Part shown: piece after piece, positions 1 to 11,598 of the stretch
Layout of the letters: each line of letters starts with the position of its first letter
How positions within the stretch are numbered: the first letter of the stretch is position 1
Assembly: GCA_023078685.1 (NCBI GenBank)
Contig: JALGAS010000012.1
Location: 682,001-746,000 of the forward strand
Direction of reading: 5' to 3'
Length of the DNA stretch: 64,000 nucleotides
Origin: Neopestalotiopsis rosae
Taxonomy: Eukaryota; Ascomycota; Sordariomycetes; Amphisphaeriales; Sporocadaceae
Translations under genes and position numbers: made by a program
Notes under the pieces: generated by a model
The model's database searches: none
What the model was told of the DNA's origin: nothing
What the model saw: the letters and a program-made list of their open reading frames with translations, nothing else

Positions 1-1728
1 ACCAAAGACGTTCTCAAAAGCCTCCTTGTCAATGTGTCGACAGCCGTGTACATTGACCTGTCGAAGTGACTTTCCAGAATGGTCCATCAGAGCGCGAAAT
101 GCTTTGGAACAGAAACCAATCTGGTGCGGGTTCTCTCTCGGCTGGCCGGCATCCAAGTAGCGACAGTCTCGAACGTCGATGAAACTGAGAGGCTTGTTCT
201 TCCAGCCAGTGAAGAGTCTGGAAAAGCCAGCATCCGTCATCTCCTCGCTTGAATTGATGCGCAGCTTTTCCAGAGTGCGACAGTGTTCATGAATGGCATC
301 GAGCACACGATCATCCAAGTCGGGGACTCTCTTGAGAGACAAAGTACGCAGGGTGCCGCCAATGCTCTCAATGACCTTGACATAGGGTCCAGTCGTGGTC
401 TCGGTTCGGAGATCAAGAGAGAGGTGCTGCAGACTCTTCAACTTGGCAATATGCTCCACACCCTTGTCAGACACCTTTTGGTTGTTGGAGATCTTGAGTC
501 GCTCAAGATTGGGACAAAGCTTTTCGAGAGCCTTTAGGAGGTCGTCGCCGACATGCTTGTCCGTGTAGTAGATCTGGAGGCTCTTGAGGTGCTGGCCCTT
601 GACTTTGAGGTAAGCTAACCATGTGTCCTCGGATAAAAGGTTGGCACCATGGAGAGAAAAGCCCTCCAAGTTGATGTTTCTGGTCATGAGGTACTCCATG
701 ACCTCGTCCTTGAATTGAATGCCATTGCGGATCTTGAGGTTCTTGAGATTTGGAACTCGCTGGAAAATGCTCTTATAATCGTCAGAGGAGAGATGGGCTC
801 CATCATAAACCTTGACTTCATCGTGCTGGGGCTCAAGGAATAGATTGAGGGTAGAAGAGTTGAGAAGTCGGCGCTTGGATACGTGTCGTGCAATCTTGTC
901 AACGACAATGGGAGGGAGGGCGCCCAAGTCATCAGCAAGGTGAATATTCTTGGCCAGCAGCTCAATGCAAAGAGACAGGAGAGGCTTGGCGCCAGACGTG
1001 TAGGTGCCGTCGAGAATCCTGCTCTGCATCTTTCGACGACCAGCTCCTTGTCCTACAGGTCTCTTCTTCTTGTTGGGAGCCGGGGCATCCTTGGCAAGGT
1101 CTTTTCCGCACTTGGAACACAACAGACCACCGTCGGGACCGGCGCGGGAGTAGGGAGTGACGGTGAAGCGCTTGTCGCAGATGGCACAGTTTTCCATTTG
1201 TCCTGGAAGAGGCGTCGACTTTTCCTTTAGCATCTCGGCGGCCAAATCATCAGAATCGGAATCGTTGCCGTTTCTCTTGCGCTTGTGAAAAGCTTTGGAC
1301 TTTTTGATCTTTTCAATGGCTTCAGCTTCCTTCTTGCGCTTCAGCTGCTGAGCTCGACGACTAGCCGCTGTGGTCGAAGTTGCGGTGACCTCCTCTTCCT
1401 CTTCATCTTCTTGAGCGTCTTCTCCACTGACTTCTCCATTGGTGGCCGGTGCAGGATCATTGGCGGTTTCAGCAGCAGCGGCCGCAGCCTCTTGAGCCGC
1501 GGTACGTCGTGCTGATGCAGTGGCTAGTGCACCTTGTGCGTTGGTGGACTGTAGAAGATCATTAGCTATTGCGACAACAAAAAAAATGGAAGCTCGTGGC
1601 GGTACTCACTTGCAAGAAATCCGTGAGAGCCGAACGCCTGCCATTTGTCAGTCATGTTCAAAACATGGCCAAGATATCACCTACGGCCCACGGATTGTGT
1701 TACGAGAACGCCGAGAAGACCTGTCCAT
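1..1728 (-). CDS. RAD7: RAD7-like nucleotide excision repair protein (3' end outside window)
   Basis: Leucine-rich-repeat partner of the Rad16 ATPase in global-genome nucleotide excision repair. It reads leftwards in three exons (1728-1685, 1637-1610, 1548 to the window edge), giving at least 540 residues. The start is chosen because the first exon gives a basic leader ending IRGP that splices to RSALTDFL, which I recall as the conserved Rad7 N terminus. An Ala/Glu-rich linker and a lysine-rich stretch follow, then a Rad7-type zinc motif starting CAICDKRF with a second CSKCGKDL pair near residues 140-165. The remainder is LRR sequence (for example LKSLQIYYTD, LERLKISNNQ, LRTLSLKRVPDLDD). No stop is reached, so the last LRRs lie outside. 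It is divergent from the RAD16 gene at 2788, which strongly supports the identity. Confidence 0.92.
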
Positions 1729-2787
1729 GTTAGTAGTTGTGAAAAAAGTGTGCGACAAGTAAACATACATGGTGTCCGGCTGTAGTGGAAGAACACACAG
1801 CGGCGGTTGTACTTGGGTCTGATCCTGGCAAAATGATGATGTAATGGAAAATGATGGGATGAAGGTTTCGGCGACTGATGGCAAGTCGGCCAAATGCAAA
1901 ATGCCTTTTTCTGAACAAAGACGACGGCAAAGGCAGTTGATCAGGTGTGGAAGAAAAAAATTGCTTGAGTGCAATCAACACCAGACTGGAATGTTGCTTC
2001 CGTGAATTGGGAAACGCGATTGATTCCAGTTGCCACAGCTCTTATCGAAGCTAGCACTTAGATCGCGTCAAAGGCAGGGGCAGGCTTTAATTGATTTTTA
2101 GCGGGGTAATATGGCTTAATCGGGAGATCCGCAGGCGTTTAGCGGACAGGCACGGGCTCCCGGACCCACTACTGCTGCCTAGACTGGCCTGCCTGGGACG
2201 TGCTGAACGGGCAATCAAGTGGGGCGTCAGTTTAAAGTGCTTGCAGTAGCGACTGGGCAACTGATGGCAACTCACGTGTTTCGGCGTGCAAGTCGTGTTG
2301 GAGGCGAACCGTAGCTCTCGCCACCTGCATCTTGCCGCTTTGCGCTCTGCGGACTTTTCTTCTCAATTGTACAACAAAAGGACTTCAGCCAATTATTCTT
2401 GTCGGCTGCGAATCAAGCAGCGCCTGTTTGTGCCTAGCTTTCTATTGTCAGGCACTTTTTCTGCAGCAGCTGGCATTGTACTCCAGCTTTGCGATTGTTT
2501 CCTGGTGGATTTCTTTTGTTCGCCGACTTTCATCCCACCTTAACTTTTTCCGTCGGGCTGACAACCGATTTCCATCCAGTCCCAGTCGTTTCTCTAGACA
2601 AGGTTTTTTCAAACACGTCAACTCTGGTTTGTCGACTTTTCACGCAACCAAATCATTAGATGCACCTGTCGCTTATTGACCAAGTCGGCGACATTCATCC
2701 CAGCCATTACTAATTCCACTTCTTCCTTTTCAATTCATCCATCTCCATCATCCCATCGTCGACTGAACCCTCAAGGCAGTCTTCATC
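1729..2787. promoter_or_regulatory. Shared divergent promoter region RAD7/RAD16
   Basis: The 1.06 kb between the two divergent start codons contains no credible gene. Pyrimidine-rich tracts (CTTCTTCC and similar, 2710-2760) precede the RAD16 start, as is common in fungal 5' leaders. I could not identify a specific transcription-factor site. Long leaders for both genes could fill much of the space. Confidence 0.5.
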
Positions 2788-5700
2788 ATGGCGCCGCGCA
2801 CGCGCAGATCCCTAGGGGTCAATGGCACTGGAGTCGGCGATAACGACACCACTCCAGTTGCTACCGGGACTGGATTGACTCCCTCTGTCGCTACTAAGAA
2901 GCGTGGCAGATTTTCCAAGGTTGAGGTTCCCTCTACCTCTGTCTCTTCCACTACATCGCCTGCCCTGTCTGTTTCTGATGTTGGCGAATACTCGACGCCC
3001 GGTACAAGTCATGCAGTCACACCCGCAGTCTCTACCAACAATGGCCAGTCTGCCAAGACTACCCGCCATCGCATCGTCATTGAGCTGCCTGCCAGCCTTG
3101 CTGATGATGACGATGACGAATTGTCAACTCTACCGGCTCCCACTGTTTCGACTCGTACTAGAAGTGCCCTGCGAACTCTCCGACCTGCTACTCAAGTCAT
3201 TGAAGATTCTGACGATGACATGGGATTTGACGACGACCCTTCCCCAGACGCCGTCCTGGCTCGACGTCTCCAACAAGAGGAGTACTCGAGAGCTGCAGAT
3301 CTGCCGCTTCAGCGCGGAAAGGGAAATGCCGACAAGGCTGACGATGAGGATGACTACGAATCCGAGCTGAGTGAAATGGACATTGATTCTGAGCCTGAGA
3401 GTGTCTTTAGTGAAGGTAGATTCAAAGTATCTTAAGACATCATGGTAGACTTACTAATGATGTGGCAGACGAACCTCTCGCTACAAGTGCGCCGGCTCGC
3501 AAAAAGGCAAAGACGGCAGCCAAGTCTACTTCGGGCCGCAAGGCAAAGACTCAAGCCAAGAAGAATCGCAAGGGAAAGTCCAGGGCAGTCGAAAAAACTC
3601 CTGATCCCGATGACCCCGACGCCGACGCTGCCGGCTTCGAAACCCCATCAGATTTCTCGCAGTGGGAGATGACCGACGATGAAGTTGAAGCAGATGGCGA
3701 AATAGCAGACGGTGAAATGGGACGCATTGGACGTGCACGCCACGGCTTCAGCGGCCCTGTACATTCCAGACGAGCCAAGAAGGAGCGGCTGAGATTGGAG
3801 CATTATCATCCCGAACTCAAGACCATGTGGGGGACTCTCAAGCAAGATACCCCATCAGAGCCGCCGAGGGCTGAGCAGCCTACCAATATTACTCGTACCT
3901 TGAAGCCCTTTCAGCTCGAGGGTCTCGCTTGGATGAAGAATATGGAACAAGATGAGTGGAAGGGTGGCATCCTTGGAGACGAAATGGGTCTGGGCAAGAC
4001 CATTCAAGCAGTCTCTCTGATAATGTCGGATTACCCTGCCAAACAGCCCAGCCTCGTCTTGGTTCCCCCTGTTGCACTTATGCAATGGAAGTCGGAGATT
4101 GAGTCCTACACTGATGGCACGCTCAAAGTCATCGTGTTCCACGGTACCAATTCCAAGGCAAAGGATATGACTGCCAAGCAGCTCAAGGCCTATGATGTTA
4201 TCATGATGTCGTACAATACCCTGGAGTCCATGTACCGTCGACAGGAAAAGGGATTCCAGCGCAAGGACGGTCTCTTAAAGACCAAGAGTGCTGTGCACTC
4301 GATTCACTTTCATCGAGTCATTTTGGATGAAGCTCATTCCATCAAGGTAAGTTCATTTATCTGATTGGCTTACTTTTGTCCGAATGAGCCTGTGCTAATG
4401 AATTAGACTCGTACTACAATGACAGCCAAGGCATGCTTTGCTCTCAACACCACGTATCGCTGGTGTCTGACTGGCACGCCTCTGCAGAATCGAATTGGTG
4501 AATTCTTTTCACTGATTCGGTTCTTGAACATGGCTCCCTTTGCCTCTTACTTTTGTAGATCGTGCCCCTGTTCTACTTTGGAATGGGACATGAACGAAGA
4601 GGGCAGATGCAAGAGCTGTAAGTTTCACGTCGATTAATTTCTGTTCAATTCTGACATTTATAGGCAATCACGGATCTATGAGACACGTGTCAGTGTTCAA
4701 TCAGGAACTGCTCAACCCAATTCAAAAGTACAACAACAAGGGCCCAGGTGCAGAGGCATTCAAGAAGCTTCGTCTCATGACCAACCGCATCATGCTTCGT
4801 CGTCTCAAAAAGGACCACACCAACTCCATGGAGCTCCCCGTCAAGGAGATTTTTGTTGAACGCCAATTCTTTGGCGAAGCCGAGCATGACTTTTCGAGCA
4901 GTCTGACGAGCGAGAACCAACGCCAGTTCAACACTTACGTCGCCCAAGGTGTCATGCTCAACAATTATGCCAACATTTTCGGTCTCATTATGCAGATGCG
5001 ACAAGTGGCTGATCATCCCGACTTGATCCTGAAAAAGTCTTCTGAAGGAGGACAAAACGTGCTGCAGTGCTGCATATGCGACGAACCAGCCGAACAAGCG
5101 ATTCGATCCAAGTGCCGGCACGACTTTTGCCGCTCGTGCGCAAAGAGTTACCTCAACTCTCAGGACCAACCCGACTGCCCCAAGTGTCATATTCCTCTGT
5201 CCATTGATCTCGAGCAACCCGAGATTGAGCAGGATGAGGCCCTGGTCAGAAAGTCTTCCATCATTAACCGTATCAATATGGAGAATTGGACTTCATCCTC
5301 CAAGATTGAGCTTCTTGTTCACGAGTTGCACTCACTTCGATCCGACAGTGCCTCTCACAAGTCCATCATCTTTTCCCAGTTCACCACCATGCTTCAGCTC
5401 ATTGAGTGGCGTCTACGCCGAGCTGGTATCACGACTGTCATGCTGGATGGCAGCATGACCCCTGCTCAACGTCAAGCCTCGATTGACCATTTCATGAGCA
5501 ATGTTGAAGTCGAGTGTTTCTTGGTTTCGTTAAAGGCCGGAGGTGTTGCTCTCAACCTTACAGAGGCCTCTCGTGTCTTTATCGTTGATCCGTAAGTCAA
5601 CCCCAACATTGTAATCATTTTGTATTTGTACTGACCTGCATAGCTGGTGGAATCCTGCTGCAGAGTGGCAGTCTGCAGATCGTTGCCATCGCATTGGACA

Positions 5701-5869
5701 GACTCGTCCTTGTACCATTACCCGTCTCTGCATTGAGGATTCTGTTGAGAGCCGAATTGTACATCTCCAGGAGAAGAAGACCAGCATGATCAACTCTACC
5801 ATCAACTCTGATGATGCCGCCATGGAGTCCCTGACTCCCGAGGATCTTCAATTCTTGTTCAAGGGTTGA
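2788..5869 (+). CDS. RAD16: RAD16-like SNF2 ATPase with RING finger (global-genome NER)
   Basis: SNF2-family translocase that with Rad7 scans non-transcribed chromatin for UV damage and also acts as an E3 ligase. Five exons join in frame (2788-3415, 3469-4346, 4407-4617, 4664-5591, 5644-5869), giving 956 residues. The first ~300 are acidic and Ser/Thr-rich. The ATPase lobe has Walker [10 protein letters not shown] (~residue 376) and motif II DEAHSIK, followed by CLTGTPLQN. The stretch [12 protein letters not shown] matches the insert typical of Rad16. A C3HC4 RING lies inside the helicase ([10 protein letters not shown] to CPKCHIPL, ~709-750). The C-terminal lobe carries [14 protein letters not shown] and [10 protein letters not shown], and the protein ends EDLQFLFKG as in Rad16 proteins. 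All key residues appear intact. The start ATG follows a CT-rich leader. Confidence 0.95.
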
Positions 5870-6321
5870 TCCAGGGTGGAGCCTAGTTGTCATTGGACGA
5901 CACGTTCGCCATTATACGGAATAATGGTCGTTTGTTACCACACGAAAGTGGTAGCACGTGAGCAGCATACGGAATGCAGCACGTTGGTTGTCATGCGGAA
6001 TGGCAACACTAGGTTTCCGTGCCGAGAATTTTGAGAGTGTACGAACTAATTGCTTTGGTGCTAAACATATCTGTGGCTTGCCAACAGATCAACGAAGAAA
6101 TGAGGGAATGAGGTCCTGTACTAGCAGTGCATGGCGTTGCAAGGAGTTTACTGGTCTATAAAGGTGCATACATAGGTCTACATATACCCAGAAGAATCGA
6201 TCAATGTCCCGAGGCTGGAGAATTGAATGCTTGTGACGATATAACAACGTTGGTTCTGATTTCTATTGCTTCAAGAGGCATGTCGACTCCAGTATAGTCC
6301 TGCAATTTTCCAATCTCACCT
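5870..6321. other. Convergent 3' intergenic space RAD16/RAM2
   Basis: A 450-bp spacer between two convergent genes. It presumably holds both 3' UTRs. I see no gene or repeat; short inverted motifs such as TTACCACACGAAAGTGGTA near 5936 are weak. Confidence 0.4.
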
Positions 6322-7990
6322 CTATGAAGCCTTGTTGATTTCCGCGCGTTTCCATTCCCAGTATCCCAAACGTATGCGATCCCACTTTTCACCCAACCGC
6401 CTCAAGACCAAGTCGGCCTTTTCCTTTTCGCCAGCCTCGGCATAAATATCGGCCAAGAGCTCTAGAGCATACGAGCTGCGGACCTCTTCCTCACTGCCGC
6501 CAAGGTCCTTGACGTACTGCTCGGCATACTCTCGGACGCTGCCCAGCTTGCGTCCGCCCTTGACCAGGACGCCCTTGAGGTAGTTCCACGGGCTCTGGTT
6601 CTGCGGCGCCAGCTTGATCTTGTCCTCGGCGTAGCGGATCTCGCGGTCGATAATCTCGGCGGGCACGGCCGGGTCGTGCTCGGTGGCGTGGGACCCTACC
6701 GTGGTGTGGCGGGGGTCGGAAAACACCAAGAAGAAGCGGTGGGACCAGGCCGAGTTGTTGCGCACGTCTAGATCGACCATGGTCTCGATGCTGGACAGCT
6801 CGCCGGAGTCGTCCCACATGTGCAGCTTGCGCACGGCGTACTGGCGGTAGGTCCAGACGTGGTAGTTTTTCGCGTCCTCGGCAAACATGCTCGTCATGAA
6901 GCGGCGCTCGCCCTGGCCGAAGCGGCGGAGCTCGTCGGGCGAGTCGCGAATCTGCGGGTGGTAGTGGTCCAGCAGGAGCTGGCGGTGGTGCCAGATCTGG
7001 TAGTTCTTTTGGTGCTCGAGGGCCACCTCGTTGAGCCAGGCCAGCTCGTCGAGCAAGGGGATGTCGAGGGCTTGCACAATGGAGAAGCGGTACAGCCATA
7101 CCGTGTAGTGCGCCGGGTTCATGGAGATGATGTGCTCGGTCAGCTTGAGGCAGCGGGGCGAGCACTCCTTGGCAATCATGACGGCGCGGAGGTAGGCCGT
7201 GGCTGGAGAGGTCAGCTGAGTTGTATTCCAGGTTGTGTAGGTTACTTACACTCGGCATAGTCGTCTGGGTAGGCTATAGAAGCCAATGCTCCCTCTGGCT
7301 CCGTCTGAGGCACGGGTATCACATCGTCCCAATCCGGATCAGTGGCGTACGACCCCATCCTGTCGCCGTAGAGCTCGTTGCCGAGGGCAGCCATCTCCTG
7401 TCTCCGAGCGCGCTCCTCTTCAATCTCGCGCAGGTCGTCCGCCGTAAACTTGACCTGCGGGTCGCCGCCGCGGAGGCGCTGGGCCTTGTATCTCCGCTCC
7501 CGGAACTTGCGGCTCTGGTTGAGCAGGTTGACGTGGCGGGAGCGCTTGGCGGCTCGGTCCTCGTACTGCTCGAGCGGGTACTCGCCGACGGGGCGGCCGT
7601 ACTTGTCCCTGCCCCAGTCCTCGACCGACGGCTTGGCCAGGCGGCGCGACGGCGTGCTGCTCTCGTTGACCTGCTTCCACAGCTCCTTTTGCGCCTTCTT
7701 GCCCAGGAGGTGGACCTCGTTCTTGCAGAGAAAGTCCTGGTTGATGTAGGCGGTGCGCTCGACGGTCGACAGGCCGTGGAGGCCGAGTTTCTGTCGGGCC
7801 TCTTCGTAGGGGTTGGTGAGCTCGTAGACGTGCTGGGCACGCTCAAAGACCGTCTTGGGCTCTGGTTTGGTGGGGGCTACGAAAGTCAGCTGGAGTTTAG
7901 AAGTAGATAATATGTCAAAAGACATGAAATATGTCGTCACTCACCGTCGGCTGTCTTTGCCTTGGACGCTGGTTTGCCTTTGGGTGGCAT
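6322..7990 (-). CDS. RAM2: Protein farnesyl/geranylgeranyltransferase alpha subunit with long N-terminal extension
   Basis: Alpha subunit shared by farnesyltransferase and geranylgeranyltransferase I, which lipidate CaaX proteins such as Ras, Rho and mating pheromone. Exons 7990-7945, 7876-7250 and 7202-6322 join in frame to 517 residues. The C-terminal ~330 residues hold five PPTA repeats: NPAHYTVWLYRF, NYQIWHHRQLLL, NYHVWTYRQYAV, NNSAWSHRFFLV and NQSPWNYLKGV. The usual family N terminus is recognisable as DPDWDDVIPVP then IAYPDDYAEST. About 180 charged residues precede it in the same open frame; I do not recognise them. Splice sites GTGAGT/GTAG and GTAAGT/CCAG are good. An internal start at the Met before AALGNELYGDR would give a normal-length protein, so the start is the uncertain part. 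Confidence 0.85.
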
Positions 7991-8418
7991 TGTGATATTT
8001 GGGGAGCTCCGAGAGTTCAATGGTGGGGTTCTTTGGAGGTTTGGTGACTTTGCTCAACCCCACGTCGACGTAGCTGAGCTGGTGGTGAATGGACCCTCGA
8101 TGAGACGTAGACCTCGAGTCTATTCATGTCGACACAATGCCATGCACAGATCCACAATTGGATACAAATGATGTCTTAACAATGCATTGATGTCGATATA
8201 ATTATTGTCTTATTTTGGCAAGGGCGAGGGATGTGCATCCGTGCATAATGTCTTTGTACGCACGCAAGAACAAACCAATCATGTTATACTGAACAATACC
8301 GTATTGGTTATTATACCCGTGAGGATATTTCTAAACTTCTTCCAGGTCTCAACTGCCTGGTAAGTATACTAAAATTATATACACGTATGAATCATTAGGA
8401 TATTGTCACAATCCAGCA
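7991..8418. other. Intergenic region RAM2 5' / ERG12 3'
   Basis: A 428-bp spacer between two genes on the same strand. It must contain the RAM2 promoter and the ERG12 3' UTR. I see no gene; the segment 8190-8400 is moderately AT-rich. Confidence 0.4.
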
Positions 8419-10034
8419 TTATCTGCTTTCCACGCGCCAAAACTTCCAGCCTTCTCTTTCTGCTCCGCCGCTGTGCACTCCCACCAGCCTTTCCACACCA
8501 TCATTACCAGGAGCACTCAGAAACTTTTCCAGATCAATCTCCATACCTCCCTCTTCGTCCTCGTCCATTCCATTCTTCAAAACGGCAGGCCAAAGCACAC
8601 CGATACCATCTCCACCCAGAGTAGTTTCAAACTTTTGGTATCCTTCCAGCTCGAGCTGCTCTTCCAATTGATCCCACCTGGCTCTTGGCACTTCTGGATT
8701 CATTAATGTTATCGAGCAACCACCGCCGCCAGCTCCAGTGAGCTTGGTCCAGCCCAGACCTTCGTGGTCAACCAGTTCCCGTACGCGCTCCAGACGTGGA
8801 TGTGATACGCCCAATGCATTCAGTAGACCGTGGTTGATCGTCATAATCTCTCCCACCTTGCTCAGACTCTCCACCTCGTCCTTGTCAAAGTCGTCTTCGG
8901 CAATGAGGTCGTTCATGGTGTGGACGCACTTGTCTATTGCGTCTAGAATGGGACCGACTAGTTTCGGGTGCGTATTCCGCAGCTTTGCAACCTTGGCCAC
9001 CTCGTGCGCTGTAGACTTTGGCTGCCTCGTATCGACGAGCAGCAACGGAAGCTCGGGAAAGTCCCATAATGGCGTTACTGTCGGCGGCTTTTCCCCAGTG
9101 CCCTTGAGATACACCACCGCCTTTCCTTGCGTCGCGACCGTATTGTCCACACCCGAGGGGTTACCGTGTATACACATTTCTGCCACAAAGGCCCAGCTGT
9201 TGATTCTTGCGACCTGCAGACGGGCCTCGTCCGGAGGCTGATCGGGGTGGGGTCCGGATAACGTTCGAAGCTGCAGCAGCAAGGCTGAGGACATGCATAC
9301 AGCAATGGATGCGCTGCTACCTAGACCGGCGCCAATGGGTATCGTCGAGCGCAAAGTGTATAGACAACCTGGGAACTTGGGCGATCCGAGAGAGAGGAAG
9401 AGGTACAGAAAGGAGCTTGCCGAGTTCTTGTGTATCTTGCGATCGGCCTCGGACTTGTGGGGTGACATGTTTTCCAGGTGTGGCTGCAAAGCCTCGACGA
9501 GGTCGGGATCGAGAGACGTGACATGGCTATAGTAGGACTTTTTCTTGTCGGGATGTTGAAATATTGCCCAGGGGAGCTCGTCGATATTCCAGGTGTGCTC
9601 GAGGTCAATGTCGGCAAAGCGCAGACTGACGGTGCGCTTTGATTTGGAAAGGGTAGTGACGTGAAGATATGATCGAAGAGAAATGGATGCGGCAATGGCC
9701 GGCTGGATTCTTGTCAGCAGAGTTTAAGAGTACTGTGATGTGACTGGCAACTTACCTTGCCATAGACAACGGCGTGCTCTCCCGACACAATGACCTTGCC
9801 TGGGGCTGAGACCATGAATGGAGGCATCATGGCATTGGACTTTTTGCGAAACATTCTTGCTCTGGGGTTGTCTTCTGGTGAGAATCGTCCATTTACACCA
9901 TTGACGCTGCCGTTGCCATTGGTACTGCTGCCGTTGCTTCCATTCCTCGTGCCATTGAGGCCGTTGGTGTGTCCATTGCCGTTGACATAGGGTAAAACGA
10001 GGCTCTCCTCGGAGCTGCTGGTCGACGACGCCAT
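8419..10034 (-). CDS. ERG12: Mevalonate kinase
   Basis: Phosphorylates mevalonate to 5-phosphomevalonate in the cytosolic isoprenoid/ergosterol pathway. Two exons (10034-9756 and 9702-8419) join at YGK|PAIAAS, giving 520 residues. The first ~65 residues are a Ser/Asn/Gly-rich low-complexity leader. The GHMP fold then starts with SAPGKVIVSGEHAVVYGK. Motif 2 is PIGAGLGSSASIAV, the catalytic-region Asp lies in GNPSGVDNTVATQGKAV, and motif 3 is LTGAGGGGCSITL. The final ~50 residues (acidic, ending KFWRVESR) are beyond the conserved core. It sits immediately upstream of the RAM2 gene on the same strand, and that enzyme consumes a downstream product of the same pathway. Confidence 0.95.
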
Positions 10035-11598
10035 GTTGAAAGGGTCGGATGTGTGTGCAGTGTAGAATGGCAGAGGAAGGCGCAAAGTGAACGACGTCGT
10101 TGATTCAGATGGTTGTGCAGCCAGTCCGAGAATATGCAGGGGTGCGTGGCCGATGCGCGTGCGCTCACTAAACCTTATGTGCTGCTGCTCTTTCTAATTC
10201 ACTCCTTCAGAAGAGTTTAAAAAGTGTTAAGGGAAATTAAAAGCATTCAGTCGGACGACGATATAGAAAGAATGAAAAGAATGACAACATGGGCATATGT
10301 ATGGTAACGCGAACAAGGGGCGCAGGAGATGACAGTCGTGTTATTGCAGCATGCAGATGAATTGTTGGGGGCCTGGTTCGGTTCGGTATCGCGCAGACAA
10401 GAGTGGAAATTATTGATGTTTTGTTTGCTTGTTTGCAGGCTTGCAGCAAGTATTCCAAGGTCTGCCTACAGTATCCAGCAGACTCTGGCCAGCGCACTGC
10501 CCGCTTTAAGGCGCATATTGATAGCTATGGTACCCGTAAATACTGTACGTACATACCTACTCTACAGCCCGATTTTGATCAGACATGGCCGTAATCGTAC
10601 AAAGAAGGATTGACTGCCGCCCCCGTCTTCGCACTTTTCGGCCCTCTTGTACCTCTGCATGATAACATGTCCAACGGTGGTCAGCATATGCCGTGAAAAG
10701 AAACTCCGTGTCACTCAAAATCCACTGAAAGATTACCAACTGCAGATACCTGGGCGCAGGCAGTCATCAGTCCACTGTAAACCTGGGCCCGTAAACTTCA
10801 GGGTATCATTCCAAGGACGCCCCTTTTTTTTTCTCCTTCTTCCCCAACTTGCAACCCATCAAAGCTGGAAATTATTAGGAGGGGCCGTTAGTCTGCCCGT
10901 GACCATGTTTGGGGGGCAGACTTGGGGGGCGTGTCCCTGCTGTAGCGCAAAGCAGCATCGATAGCACACAAAAAGCGGGATCCGACGCTGCGGGACAGGA
11001 ATGCAGCGGGCCACTCATGACTGTCCAATTGGAAACTCTAGCGCTACATCCAGCTACCTAGGTACAGTACTCACCTGGCTCACAAATGTGCCTGGAACTG
11101 TAACTGGCTGACGGATCATCGGTACCCGACACCGGCCCCTCGTCCATTTCCCCGATGCTTTGGGAAACGTATTGTCGGCTAACCCCGATCTACAGTACGT
11201 ATGATGATGTACCTTGTGCATTAGTAGTATTGTACCGAATAAGCTGAATGGCTTCAGCTGTGAGCCTCACCTCAGCTGGTCTGTAACATGTATCAACAAG
11301 TAGCACAAGAATATGATTGGCCAAGTATACGCAAGTTGCCAGTATACTCAATGATGGTAATCAGAGGACGATTCCTTTTTCAAAATGCCATTGTCATTCG
11401 TATTCGATACTCGATTCGATAGTCTTCTTGGCGGGGCATCACTAACACGCCAATTTATTCTAGAATCTGAACCACGTGAACAACATTCTATTCCTGGTAA
11501 TTCGATAATCACCAACATAATATTCTTACAGCTCAGCAACTATACACGCCCTACCTCTGGTTATTCATACAAAATGGTACAATTCCCCGAACTGGCTA
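10035..11598. other. 1.5-kb intergenic region
   Basis: It lies between the ERG12 start and the 3' end of the CorA-like gene. It holds ERG12 upstream sequence, a run of nine T near 10809 and G-rich patches near 10900. Short open frames on both strands show no family signature or splice-supported extension. I see no gene. Confidence 0.45.

Noticed and set aside
6491..7846. Alternative frames over RAM2 rich in Arg/Pro
   Set aside because: These are GC-rich shadows of the real gene, whose PPTA repeats are unmistakable.
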